Of a stretch of 64,000 nucleotides of DNA, positions 48,355 to 56,701 are shown piece by piece (within the stretch, counting starts at the first letter, position 1; the number at the start of each line of letters is the position of its first letter). The translations under genes and the position numbers were made by a program. This DNA is from Thermaerobacter sp. PB12/4term (GTDB lineage: Bacteria; Bacillota; Sulfobacillia; Thermaerobacterales; Thermaerobacteraceae), in the NCBI RefSeq assembly GCF_003403315.2, contig NZ_CP048407.1:2108001-2172000 (forward strand). The letters are read 5' to 3'. Below the pieces are notes generated by a model. That model was not told where the DNA came from, searched no databases, and worked only from the letters and a program-made list of their open reading frames with translations.

Positions 48355-49485
48355 ATGCAGTCCACCGCGCCCAAGCAGACCGTCCAGCCCGTGCAGCCCG
48401 CGCAACCCGTGCATCCGGTCCGGCTGGCGGTCATCCCAGGGGACGGTGTAGGACCCGAAGTGATCGAGCAAGCCCTCCGCGTGCTGCAAGCCATCGAAGA
48501 GGCAACAGGCCACCGGTTCCACACCGTGACCTTCCCCTGGAGCTCGGAGCACTACCTTCAGACCGGTCACGTGGCCCCGCCGGGCTTCCTCGATACCCTG
48601 CGCGGCTTCGACGCCATCCTGCTGGGGGCCATGGGCGACCCGCGCGTCCCGGATCCCATCTCCGTGGGCCTGGTCCTGCAGATACGCAAGGGGTTCGACC
48701 TGTACGTCAACCTTCGCCCCGTCCGGCGGCTGTCCGGCGCCCCGTCGCCCCTCGCCCATGCCCCCACCGTCGACATCCTGTTCGTTCGGGAGAACACGGA
48801 AGGCGAGTACTCCGACGCGGGCGGGCGGCTGAACGCAGGGCATCCGGACGAACTGGCCCTGCACACGGCGGTCTTCACCCGGCGGGGCATCGAGCGCATT
48901 GCCGTCTTCGCCTTCGAGCAGGCCCGCCACCGCCGCCGCATCGTCACCAGCGTTTCCAAGGGCAACGCCCTGCCCCACACCTTCGGCCTGTGGGACGAGG
49001 TGGTCCGGGACGTGGCCCGCCACTTCCCTGACGTGCGGCTGGAGACCGTGCTGGTCGACGCCATGGCGTACCACCTGGTGCGCCAGCCGGAGCGGTTCGA
49101 CGTGGTGGTAGCGTCCAACCTCTTCGGGGATATCCTGACGGACCTGGGCGCTGCCCTGCAGGGCGGCCTGGGCCTGGCTGCCAGCGCCAACATCAACCCC
49201 GCCGGGCCGTATCCGGGGATGTTCGAGCCGGTCCACGGATCCGCCCCCGACATCGCGGGCCGGGGCATCGCCAACCCCATCGGGGCCATCTGGTCTGCCG
49301 CCCTGATGCTGGACTACCTGAAGGACCGGGGCCGCCTGCCGAATGGCGACCGGCTGGCCGGCGCGGTGCTGCAGGCCATCGCGGACGTGCTCCGGGAGGG
49401 ACCGCACACGCCGGACCTGGGCGGGACGGCAACCACCCGTGAGGTCGGCGAGGCCGTGGTGCGGCAACTCGCCCGGCTCCTGTGA
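48355..49485 (+). CDS. Beta-decarboxylating dehydrogenase (D-malate/tartrate dehydrogenase group)
   Basis: A 376-residue member of the isocitrate/isopropylmalate dehydrogenase family, distinct from the operon LeuB. It has LAVIPGDGVGPEVIEQAL, ISVGLVLQIRKGFDLYVNLRPVRR, RENTEGEYSDAGGR, SNLFGDILTDLGAALQGG and [21 protein letters not shown]. The RENTEGEYSD form resembles tartrate/D-malate dehydrogenases rather than LeuB (RELTGG). Such enzymes oxidatively decarboxylate substituted malates; dimethylmalate to 2-oxoisovalerate is the reaction needed in pantoate breakdown. An N-terminal Gln/Pro/Val repeat of about 20 residues is extra. Start ATG follows GGGGGTGA. Last gene of the plus-strand operon. 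Confidence 0.88.
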   Translation: MQSTAPKQTVQPVQPAQPVHPVRLAVIPGDGVGPEVIEQALRVLQAIEEATGHRFHTVTFPWSSEHYLQTGHVAPPGFLDTLRGFDAILLGAMGDPRVPDPISVGLVLQIRKGFDLYVNLRPVRRLSGAPSPLAHAPTVDILFVRENTEGEYSDAGGRLNAGHPDELALHTAVFTRRGIERIAVFAFEQARHRRRIVTSVSKGNALPHTFGLWDEVVRDVARHFPDVRLETVLVDAMAYHLVRQPERFDVVVASNLFGDILTDLGAALQGGLGLAASANINPAGPYPGMFEPVHGSAPDIAGRGIANPIGAIWSAALMLDYLKDRGRLPNGDRLAGAVLQAIADVLREGPHTPDLGGTATTREVGEAVVRQLARLL

Positions 49486-49675
49486 GGATGCGTGGCGGGA
49501 TGACTGCGAGGCGATTCAGCCCGTGGGGTTGGCTTTTCGGGCCGGGTCCCACCTCGAGCCCCTCGACGCAGGTCGCCCCCGGCGTATCGCACCCGCACCG
49601 GAGGGGTATCGCCCACGTGCACCCGCACGGGCCGCGGTGCCGCGGATAGGCGCGCGGCGCGGACCGGCCCCGCCT

Positions 49676-49936
49676 TCACGCCCCCAGGTAGGCTTCCGTC
49701 ACCCGCGGGTCGCTGGCCACCTCCGCGGCCGGCCCGGCCAGCACGATGCGGCCCGTCCCAGCACACCGCTGCGGCTGGTCACCTGCAGGGCGGCGTGGGC
49801 GTTCTGCTCCACCAGCAGGATCGTCGTGCCGGGCTGGCGGATCTCGTCGATCACCGCGAAGATCTCCCGAACCAGGATCGGAGCCAACCCCATGGACGGC
49901 CCGTCAAGAAGCAGCACCCGGCCGCTGCGGGCCCGC
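49676..49936 (-). pseudogene. Remnant of livF (branched-chain amino acid ABC ATPase)
   Basis: The minus strand encodes the C-terminal third of a LivF-type ATPase: LLLDGPSMGLAPILVREIFA, then TTILLVEQNAHAALQVTSR. After VLG a one-base deletion shifts the frame, and the usual end TGRIVLAGPAAEVASDPRVT continues in the next frame up to a stop at 49676. The N-terminal two thirds, including Walker A, are gone. In Walker B the catalytic glutamate is replaced (DGPS instead of DEPS). It abuts the aldehyde dehydrogenase stop, so a deletion has joined the two. Confidence 0.85.
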
Positions 49937-51418
49937 TCACCAGCGGCTCGTCACCATCTTGACCTCGGTATAGAACCGGACCCCGTCCTTGCCGGTGGCG
50001 TGCAGGTCCCCGTAGAAGGATGCCTTCCACCCCGAGAAGGGGAACCAGGCCATGGGCGCGGCCACCCCGATGTTGATCCCGAGCATGCCGGCCTCGATGC
50101 GGTAGCGGAACGTCCGTGCCGCCGCGCCGCTCCGGGTGAAGATGCTGGCGGCGTTGCCGAAGCGGGACCGGTTCGCCACGTCGATAGCGGTATCCAGGTC
50201 GGGGACCCGGATCACCGACAGCACGGGACCGAAGATCTCGTCGCACGCGATCTCCTGCTCCGGTCGCACGTGGTCGAAGATCGTCGGCCCGATCCAGAAC
50301 CCGCCCGCCGGCCCCCGCAGGTGCGGGTGGCGGCGGCCATCCAGCACCAGGGACGCCCCCGCCCGCACGCCCCGTTCGATGTAGCGGGCGATGCGGTCCC
50401 GGGCCTCGGCCCGGATCACCGGGCCCATGTCGACCTCGGGATCGGTCCCCTCGCCCACCACCAGGTTCCGCGCCGCCTCGCAGAGGGCCCCCACCAGGGG
50501 ATCGCCCACGTCCCCCACGGCCACGACGACGCTGCCGGCCAGGCAGCGCTGGCCGGCGGAACCGAAGGCCGAGCCCACCACCGACGCCACGGTGGCCTCC
50601 AGGTCCGCGTCGGGCATGACGACCAGGTGGTTCTTGGCCCCTCCCAGAGCCTGCACCCGCTTGCCGTGCCGGGCCGCCTCGGCGTAGACGTACTGCGCCA
50701 CCGGCTGCGACCCCACGAAGGAGACGGCCTTGACGTCGGGGTGGGCGAGGAGCCCGTCCACGACGTCCCGCCCGCCATGGACCACGTTCAGCACGCCCTC
50801 CGGCGCGCCGGCCTCCAGGAACAGCTCCGCCAGTCGAACGGCCGTCAGCGGGGTCCGCTCCGACGGCTTCAGCACGAAGGTGTTGCCGCACGCCACGGCG
50901 ATGGGGAACATCCACAAGGGGATCATGGCCGGGAAGTTGAACGGGCAGATCCCGGCGACCACCCCCAGGGGCACCCGGACCATCTCGCTGTCGACCCCGC
51001 GGGCTACGTCTTCCGCCATCTCCCCCAGCAGCAGGGTCGGCGCCCCCGCGGCGAACTCGACCACCTCGATGCCCCGCCGCACCTCGCCGCGGGCTTCGGC
51101 CAGGGTCTTCCCGTGCTCCCGGGTGACGGACAGGGCCAGCTCTTCGAAGTGCTTCTCCAGGAGCTCCTTGTACCGGAACATCAGCCGGGCCCTCTCCACC
51201 GGAGGAACCCGGCGCCACGCCGGGTACGCCTTCGCTGCCGCCTCCACGGCGGCCGCCACCTCCGCCCCGGTGGCGAAGGGCACCCGGGCGATGACCTCCC
51301 CGGTGGCGGGGTTGTACACCGGCTCCCACCGCTGCGCGGCCGGCGTGATCCACTTGCCCCCGATCAGCGCCGGCACGGCGGCTGCCGGTTCGTCCCGTTC
51401 CAAGGGCAGTTGGGCCAC
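49937..51418 (-). CDS. mmsA: CoA-acylating methylmalonate/malonate-semialdehyde dehydrogenase
   Basis: A 493-residue aldehyde dehydrogenase of the MmsA type, which turns malonate semialdehyde into acetyl-CoA or methylmalonate semialdehyde into propionyl-CoA. Diagnostic are GICPFNFPAMIPLWMFP, SFVGSQPVAQYVY, the catalytic cysteine in SAGQRCLAGS, and the C-terminal GKDGVRFYTEVKMVTSRW. It starts three bases after the class III aminotransferase gene, an obvious pair: the aminotransferase would make the semialdehyde from beta-alanine or beta-aminoisobutyrate. Confidence 0.93.
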   Translation of the reverse strand: MAQLPLERDEPAAAVPALIGGKWITPAAQRWEPVYNPATGEVIARVPFATGAEVAAAVEAAAKAYPAWRRVPPVERARLMFRYKELLEKHFEELALSVTREHGKTLAEARGEVRRGIEVVEFAAGAPTLLLGEMAEDVARGVDSEMVRVPLGVVAGICPFNFPAMIPLWMFPIAVACGNTFVLKPSERTPLTAVRLAELFLEAGAPEGVLNVVHGGRDVVDGLLAHPDVKAVSFVGSQPVAQYVYAEAARHGKRVQALGGAKNHLVVMPDADLEATVASVVGSAFGSAGQRCLAGSVVVAVGDVGDPLVGALCEAARNLVVGEGTDPEVDMGPVIRAEARDRIARYIERGVRAGASLVLDGRRHPHLRGPAGGFWIGPTIFDHVRPEQEIACDEIFGPVLSVIRVPDLDTAIDVANRSRFGNAASIFTRSGAAARTFRYRIEAGMLGINIGVAAPMAWFPFSGWKASFYGDLHATGKDGVRFYTEVKMVTSRW

Positions 51419-51421
51419 GGC

Positions 51422-52741
51422 TCACACCTCCATGTACGGCTGGACCTCGGCCATTGCCTCGTCCATGATCCGGAGCATCTCCTCGGCGTCGCTGCGGGTC
51501 ACGTTCAGGTGCGGGGCGATCCGCGCCACGTGGCCGTAGAGGCCCCCCTTGCCGATCAAGAGGCCGCGCTTGCGGGTCGCCTCCAGCCACCGGCTGAGCA
51601 GGTCCGGCGCCGGCCGCTTGCCCCCGTGCACCAGCTCCACGCCGATCATCAGCCCCATGCCGCGGACGTCGCCCATGCACGGGTACTTCTCTTGCAATGC
51701 CTTGAGCCCGTCCATCAGGAACCCGCCCACCCGGGCCGCGTTCTCGGCCAGGCCCTCCTCCACGATCACGTCGATCACGGCCAGGGCCGCGGTGGCCGAG
51801 ACGGGGTTGCCGCCGAAGGTGGAGATGGTGCTGTGGCGGAAGGAGCGGGCGACCTCGTCGGTGGTGATGGTCCAGCCGATGGGCAGGCCGTTGGCCATGC
51901 CCTTGGCCGACGTCATGACGTCGGGTTCCACGCCCCAGTGCTGGATGCCCCAGAGGTAGGTGCCCGTGCGTCCCCAGCCGGTCTGGACCTCGTCGCAGAT
52001 GAACAGGCCGCCGTACCGCCGCACGATGGAGACCACTTCCCGGAAGTACTCGGGCGGCGGGGTGATGAACCCGCCCACCCCCTGGATGGGCTCGGCGACG
52101 AAGGCGGCCACCCGGCCCGAGGTGGCGGTCTGGATCAGTTCCTCCACGTCCCTGGCGCAGCGCAGGTCGCAGGACGGGTAGGTCAGCCCGAAGGGGCAGC
52201 GGTAACAGTAGGGACTGGCCAGATGGTGCACCCCGGGCACCGGTGTGGCGGCCCGGTAGGCGTGGGTCCCGCCCAGGGTCATGGTCAGCATCGAGCGGCC
52301 GTGGTAGCTGTGGCGCAGGACGATGACGTCGTCGCAGCCGGTGTGGGCACGGGCCACCACCAGGGCGGTCTCGTTGGCCTCGGTGCCGCTGTTGGTGAAG
52401 AAGCTGCGCTGGAGCCGCCCCGGCGTCAGCTCCGCCAGCCGCTCGGCCAGCCGCACCTGGGGCTCGGTGACGTAGAGGGTCGAGACGTGCTGCAGCGTCC
52501 GCAGCTGGCGGGCGACCCGTTCCGTCACCTGCGGGTGGCAGTGGCCCAGGCTGACGGTGAGGATGCCGCCGAAGGCGTCCAGGTACTGCCGCCCCTGATC
52601 GTCCCAGACGTACTTGCCCTCACCCCGGACGATGACCAGCGGCTCTTCGTACAGGGTGGCCAGGTTGGGAAACAGGTACTCCCGCTGCTTGCGGCGAAGG
52701 TCGTCGCCCTCATGGGCCACGGCGGGCATGGCATCGGCCAT
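51422..52741 (-). CDS. Class III aminotransferase (beta-alanine / AGXT2-like)
   Basis: A 439-residue PLP aminotransferase. It has FFTNSGTEANETALVVARA, RHSYHGRSMLTMTLGG, FVAEPIQGVGGFI, FICDEVQTGWGRTG and the PLP lysine in MTSAKGMANGLPIG. It resembles alanine-glyoxylate aminotransferase 2 and beta-alanine-pyruvate aminotransferases. The internal CYRCPFG and CDLRCARD cysteines are as in this subgroup. The ATG at 52741 follows AGGGGAG. Coupling to the MmsA-type gene indicates degradation of a beta-amino acid. Confidence 0.9.
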   Translation of the reverse strand: MADAMPAVAHEGDDLRRKQREYLFPNLATLYEEPLVIVRGEGKYVWDDQGRQYLDAFGGILTVSLGHCHPQVTERVARQLRTLQHVSTLYVTEPQVRLAERLAELTPGRLQRSFFTNSGTEANETALVVARAHTGCDDVIVLRHSYHGRSMLTMTLGGTHAYRAATPVPGVHHLASPYCYRCPFGLTYPSCDLRCARDVEELIQTATSGRVAAFVAEPIQGVGGFITPPPEYFREVVSIVRRYGGLFICDEVQTGWGRTGTYLWGIQHWGVEPDVMTSAKGMANGLPIGWTITTDEVARSFRHSTISTFGGNPVSATAALAVIDVIVEEGLAENAARVGGFLMDGLKALQEKYPCMGDVRGMGLMIGVELVHGGKRPAPDLLSRWLEATRKRGLLIGKGGLYGHVARIAPHLNVTRSDAEEMLRIMDEAMAEVQPYMEV

Positions 52742-53154
52742 GGATCTCCCCTCCCGCGGGACATGGATCCATGGAGGAGTTCGCCAGCCCACCCGCCGGC
52801 GCCTTGCGACAGGTTGACCCTAGGAACGGGAACAGGCTATCCGTGCCGGTCGAACCGGCCGGAACCGGCTGGGCGAAGCGGGAGCAGCTGTCGTCAGGAG
52901 ATGCCCCAGGGGCGGCGCGGCCGCGTTCGTCCCCATCGGAGTACCGCCCCCAGGCGCAGCCCCCTCGCGGCTTGCTTCCCCACCTCATGAGCACGGACTC
53001 GCGGGGTGCCACGGTCGTCGTTTTGCGTATGGGCGCTGCCTCGCGGAGGGCATGGCCGAGCGCTTGGCCACCGTGGGCAGTCGCCTGCCCCGCCAGGGCT
53101 CGCCGTTTCCGCCCATGTCCGGCCGTACGCCCGTCGACAAAACGGCACCCCGGC
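52742..53154. other. Spacer between the aminotransferase and regulator genes
   Basis: About 410 bases with no supported gene. It should contain the promoter of the aminotransferase-dehydrogenase pair, but I see no convincing boxes. Confidence 0.4.
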
Positions 53155-54426
53155 TCACTCCTCCGGATACAGGCCGAGCAGCTGCGACGCCCGGATCGCC
53201 AGGAGCAGCGTGGCCCGCCGGTCGCACTGGTCGAAACCGGGTCCCAACAGCTCCTCGAGCCGGGCCAGCCGCCGGTAGAGGCTCTGGCGACGCAGGTGCA
53301 ACACCTTGGCCGTGGCCGACACGTTGAAGTTGTGCTCAAGGAGCGCCAGGAGGGTGCGCAAGAGCTCGGGCCGCTCGTTCCGGGGCGTCTTGAGCAAGGC
53401 CCCGAGTTCGGTCTCCACCAGGCGCCGGAGGGCGGGCTCGGGGATCGCGAGCAGGAATTGGCCCAACTGCAGCTGGTCGAAGTGCACGTGGGGCCAGGGA
53501 CGCCGCACCGACTGGAACCGCAGGACGGCCATGGCTTCCCGCAAAGCGGCGTTCAACCCGCCCAACGAGTCCCGGGGCCGGCTGACGCCGATGCGCAGGG
53601 GCACGGACCGGCCCTTCGAGGAGTAGGGACCATTCCGGCGGAGCATGGGGATCAAGGCATCCCAGGCACTGCGCAACGACGCAGGCGACGGACCGGTGAG
53701 GATGACCTTGGCGATCTCCCCCCGGCTTGAACACGCCAGTCGAGCCACCGCCGTACCGGCAAGCCCCCGGGCCGCCCGCGGCACCGCCTGGCGCACGTGG
53801 TGAACGGCTTGTTCGAGGGCAACGGCCGCGCCCGCCCGCTCCATCCCTGCCGCCTTGATCAAGCCCAGGACCACCCAGGGGCCCGCATCCAGGCCCGCTG
53901 CTTCGAGGCGTTCCCGGGCGATGGGCTCCGCCCACGGGCCGGCCAGCAGCATCTCCGCCAGTTCGTCCTCGTCGAAGCCGGCGGGACGGCGGCCCGTGTC
54001 CAGGATCCGGCGGGCGACCTCCTCCGCGATCAGCCGGAAGCGGACTTCCGATCGCCAGACCACCAAGGGAAGCCCGTGGACCTCACAAGCTTCCACCAGG
54101 GCAGCGGGCGGCTCGTGAATCCACTGGACGAGCTCCAGCCCCACCGCCACGACACCGGCCTCGGCCAGCGAGGCGGCGTACGTACGCAGCTCGTCGGGGG
54201 CTGCATCCTGGAACCGCATGCCCGTCGTAAGGAGAAACTCGCCACCGGTGAGAAGCCGGGCGATGTCCAGCAGCTCCGAGATGTGCACCCAGCGGACCGG
54301 CCGGTTCATCCCCTGACGGCCGGCCACCACCTCGGCTCCGGCCGCTGAGGGAAGGAACAGGACGTCACGTACGGTGACGCCTTCCCGTTGAGGACGATTC
54401 GGTTGCGGTACCGCCGCGACCGCCAT
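53155..54426 (-). CDS. PucR-family transcriptional regulator
   Basis: A 423-residue regulator with the PucR architecture. The N-terminal PucR domain (VTVRDVLFLPSAAGAEVVAG, then RWVHISELLDIARLLTGGEFLL) senses a catabolite, and a GGDEF-like middle part follows. The C-terminal HTH_30 is around NFNVSATAKVLHLRRQSLYRR. Such regulators activate catabolic operons for purines, amino acids and amines. It precedes the aminotransferase-dehydrogenase pair on the same strand and may also act on the converging ECF operon. The ATG at 54426 follows a GGGGGG stretch; a start ten codons upstream is possible. Confidence 0.9.
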   Translation of the reverse strand: MAVAAVPQPNRPQREGVTVRDVLFLPSAAGAEVVAGRQGMNRPVRWVHISELLDIARLLTGGEFLLTTGMRFQDAAPDELRTYAASLAEAGVVAVGLELVQWIHEPPAALVEACEVHGLPLVVWRSEVRFRLIAEEVARRILDTGRRPAGFDEDELAEMLLAGPWAEPIARERLEAAGLDAGPWVVLGLIKAAGMERAGAAVALEQAVHHVRQAVPRAARGLAGTAVARLACSSRGEIAKVILTGPSPASLRSAWDALIPMLRRNGPYSSKGRSVPLRIGVSRPRDSLGGLNAALREAMAVLRFQSVRRPWPHVHFDQLQLGQFLLAIPEPALRRLVETELGALLKTPRNERPELLRTLLALLEHNFNVSATAKVLHLRRQSLYRRLARLEELLGPGFDQCDRRATLLLAIRASQLLGLYPEE

Positions 54427-54775
54427 GACAGCCCCCCCTGGATCCCCCGTGGGCACCGGCGGCGGATGCCTTCATTGCGCGGTGACGCCTTGTGGCAAGC
54501 ACAATTCGGGGTGAGCAGGCGAAAATCCTGGGGAGTGAGCGGAGCCGGAAGACGTGGCCCGGGGTGCGGAGGTGTGCGGCGGTACTGGGCTCGGCCTAGG
54601 CAATCCGGGGTAGGGATCGTCACTTGCCGTGAAGCAGGTCGGTGCCGCGGTCTGCGCCGGCGTGAGTGGACGGCGCAGACCGCGACATGCCCCGCACGTT
54701 GGGTGCATCCCCGTCCGTTTGAACCCTGAAGTCCACCCCGAAGGGGGCTGCACCGGCCGCAGCAGCGTGCCAACC
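54427..54775. other. Spacer with a long perfect hairpin
   Basis: No gene is seen. GCGGTCTGCGCC (54647-54658) and GGCGCAGACCGC (54672-54683) make a perfect 12-base stem with a 13-base loop. There is no T-run; it may be a remnant of a mobile element end or an unusual terminator. Confidence 0.5.
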
Positions 54776-55057
54776 CTACAGGTTGAACACCACCAACCGC
54801 AGGTCCGTCAGGTGCTCGATGGCGTACCGCGGCCCCTCGCGGCCGATGCCGCTGCCCTTGACGCCGCCCACCTCGATCTTGCGGGCGGCCTTCATGGCCG
54901 AGTGGGACAACGTGTGGAGCTTCTTCCCATTCTCCCGGACGAGGCGGACGGCTTCGGCCCGGAACTCGGGAGGGTACGGCGGCTTGGTGGCCGGCATGGA
55001 GATCACCCTTTCCGGGGCTTACGCCCCAAGTATCGGGGTGTCCACGAAACCGGGGCA
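54776..55057 (-). pseudogene. IS3 left end fused to an aldehyde dehydrogenase C-terminal remnant
   Basis: The minus strand from 55057 reads TGCCCCGGTTTCGTGGACAC, a typical IS3-family left end. It is followed by the start of orfA ([20 protein letters not shown], from 54997). After about 28 codons the frame runs into the C-terminal end of an aldehyde dehydrogenase: [31 protein letters not shown] and LVVFNL. A segment inside the dehydrogenase part (after EVGG) is also missing. The chimera is 76 residues long and cannot be functional. Confidence 0.75.
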
Positions 55058-55250
55058 AGGCCATCGCCAGCGGCTGAGACAGAGGACCGAGGAGCTCAGG
55101 TCGCAGCACCCCCAGGTGGCGGCCTTATTACGGGATGCCGAGGACGACGTGTTGGCCTACATGGCCTTCCCGGCGGAAAACTGGCTTAGGTAGTCGGGGC
55201 CGGCCGGTGCGGCCCCGACCATTTGCACCACCACGAGGGACTCTGACAGT
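55058..55250 (+). pseudogene. IS256-family transposase remnant
   Basis: The plus strand encodes RQRLRQRTEELRSQHPQVAA and LLRDAEDDVLAYMAFPAENW, matching the region before the conserved HSTNPLERLN of IS256 (mutator) transposases. The frame then stops. The sequence ATTTGCACCACCACGAGGGA at 55220-55239 resembles the terminal repeat of such elements. Only this piece remains; it abuts the IS3 left end, suggesting nested insertion and deletion. Confidence 0.65.
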
Positions 55251-55259
55251 GGTGCTCAG

Positions 55260-55607
55260 TCAAGAGGATGATTAGGGCGCACGCTGTCGCATCAACTGGA
55301 CGAACTACGTCGCAACTCCCCACCGAGTTCATCCCAACAGTCGGCCCAGCGAGCAATAAACCGCACGCGCCGAGGCACCAGGGCACCGGCGATGTTCAGC
55401 CGGCACTGTACACTGGTGACTATCTGCCGGTGCTCGGGCCGGCCCGCGGGTTGCGGACAAGACCGCCGACCTCTTGGGCCATGGCAGGCATTGTCCGTGG
55501 GTCTCGCATCCTGCACGGGCACGCCCCTTCGACGCGTCGTTCCAGGGTTCAGCGATCCGCCCCTATGGCCCTTCCAGGTCCGATGCAGCGAGCGGTTACA
55601 ATCGGTC
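55260..55607. other. Spacer without recognisable gene
   Basis: About 350 bases between the IS256 remnant and the M29-like gene. Frames exist on both strands, but none resembles a known protein or has a supported start. Confidence 0.4.
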
Positions 55608-56555
55608 TTACACGTACACACGGCCATCCCCTACCAGAAGCACGCCATCCACATAAAGTTGGGGTCGTAAGACGACCGCGTCGATGTGAAGCCCGGCTTC
55701 AATGGACCCACCGAAGCTCGCATTGCTGCCGAAGGCAATGTGGACCGTACCGTAAATTTTTTCGTCTTCAAGGACCGTGCCCGTCAGGCGTGCCGCGTCA
55801 TTGGTGCCGATTCCCAATTCAGCCACCATGCGTCCCTGGGGGCTCTGATCCAACAATTTGAGCAGCCGTTCGGCGTCCGGTCCCTCTGCCGAAACAAGAC
55901 GACCATTTTCAATGTGTAAAAGCAGCGGATCCTGCAATAATCCCAGACCGGCTACGGACCCATCCACGAAAAGGTCACCGTTCGCGCTTCCCTCAACCGG
56001 TGCAAGGTAGGCCTCTCCAGAAGGCAGATTGCCTGCACTTCCCGGATCACGGTAAACTCCGGTCGACGCAATGGCACGGCGTCCGGTGATGTCGAGGAAC
56101 AGCTCATACTTTTCGCCACTGATCAGCCGGACCGCCCGCCCGCCGTCAAGAATGCGGGCCACTTGTTCGGTTCGGCGGCGGACCACTTCGTAGTCCGCCG
56201 TTATCGCTCCGCGATATAACATATCTTCGGTAATACCCGGCATCGTTGCCACCCTCGCACCGGCATCGGTGGCCCGCCGGCGTGCCGCAGTATGGGTCAA
56301 GGATCGAGTGGTCGGGGCAATGACTACATCCGCAGCGGCCATGGCCGCGGCCACGGCCGCCGGCGGCTCCTGCCCATCCGCCGTTCGTTCCGACATAACA
56401 ACCAAAACGGCATCGGCGCCCAGCGCGAGTCCAGCCCTAAAGAACAGGTTCCCCATCGATACTTTCCCAGCATCGGTCACCACGACCAAGCGCTCACCGT
56501 GCTTTAAACCCATGCACGTCGTCAAAATCCTAGCTGCAATTTCTTCATGGCCCAT
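55608..56555 (-). CDS. M29 aminopeptidase / NicX-like protein, copy 1
   Basis: A 315-residue protein of the COG2309 group, which contains M29 leucyl aminopeptidases and 2,5-dihydroxypyridine dioxygenases (NicX). The conserved end has ELGIGTNDAARLTGTVLEDE, GTVHIAFGSNASFGG and LHIDAVVLRPQLYVDG; the Glu, His and HxD residues are the expected metal ligands. Either peptide hydrolysis or ring cleavage is possible. The ATG at 56555 follows GGGGG at six bases. GC is lower than in most of the window. It is the last gene of the minus-strand OPT cluster. Confidence 0.8.
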   Translation of the reverse strand: MGHEEIAARILTTCMGLKHGERLVVVTDAGKVSMGNLFFRAGLALGADAVLVVMSERTADGQEPPAAVAAAMAAADVVIAPTTRSLTHTAARRRATDAGARVATMPGITEDMLYRGAITADYEVVRRRTEQVARILDGGRAVRLISGEKYELFLDITGRRAIASTGVYRDPGSAGNLPSGEAYLAPVEGSANGDLFVDGSVAGLGLLQDPLLLHIENGRLVSAEGPDAERLLKLLDQSPQGRMVAELGIGTNDAARLTGTVLEDEKIYGTVHIAFGSNASFGGSIEAGLHIDAVVLRPQLYVDGVLLVGDGRVYV

Positions 56556-56637
56556 ATTGATCCCCCACATCCTTCGAATGCGGCGAAAATCGATATCGCA
56601 TGTTCAATTCGACGCCACCGCTCGATCAACGATGCGA

Positions 56638-56662
56638 GTCGGCGGACACCATGTCCGCCGAC
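56638..56662. terminator. Hairpin between the OPT and M29-like genes
   Basis: GTCGGCGGACA and TGTCCGCCGAC form a perfect 11-base stem with a 3-base loop. No T-run follows on the minus strand, so it may attenuate rather than end transcription. Confidence 0.5.
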
Positions 56663-56701
56663 CCTTTGACCACCAGCATCAATCCTTAAAGGCTGCGTTC
56701 G

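Noticed and set aside
49343-52990. A 1215-codon plus-strand frame
   Set aside because: It is the antisense shadow of the mmsA and aminotransferase genes and is His/Arg/Gly-rich without any domain.
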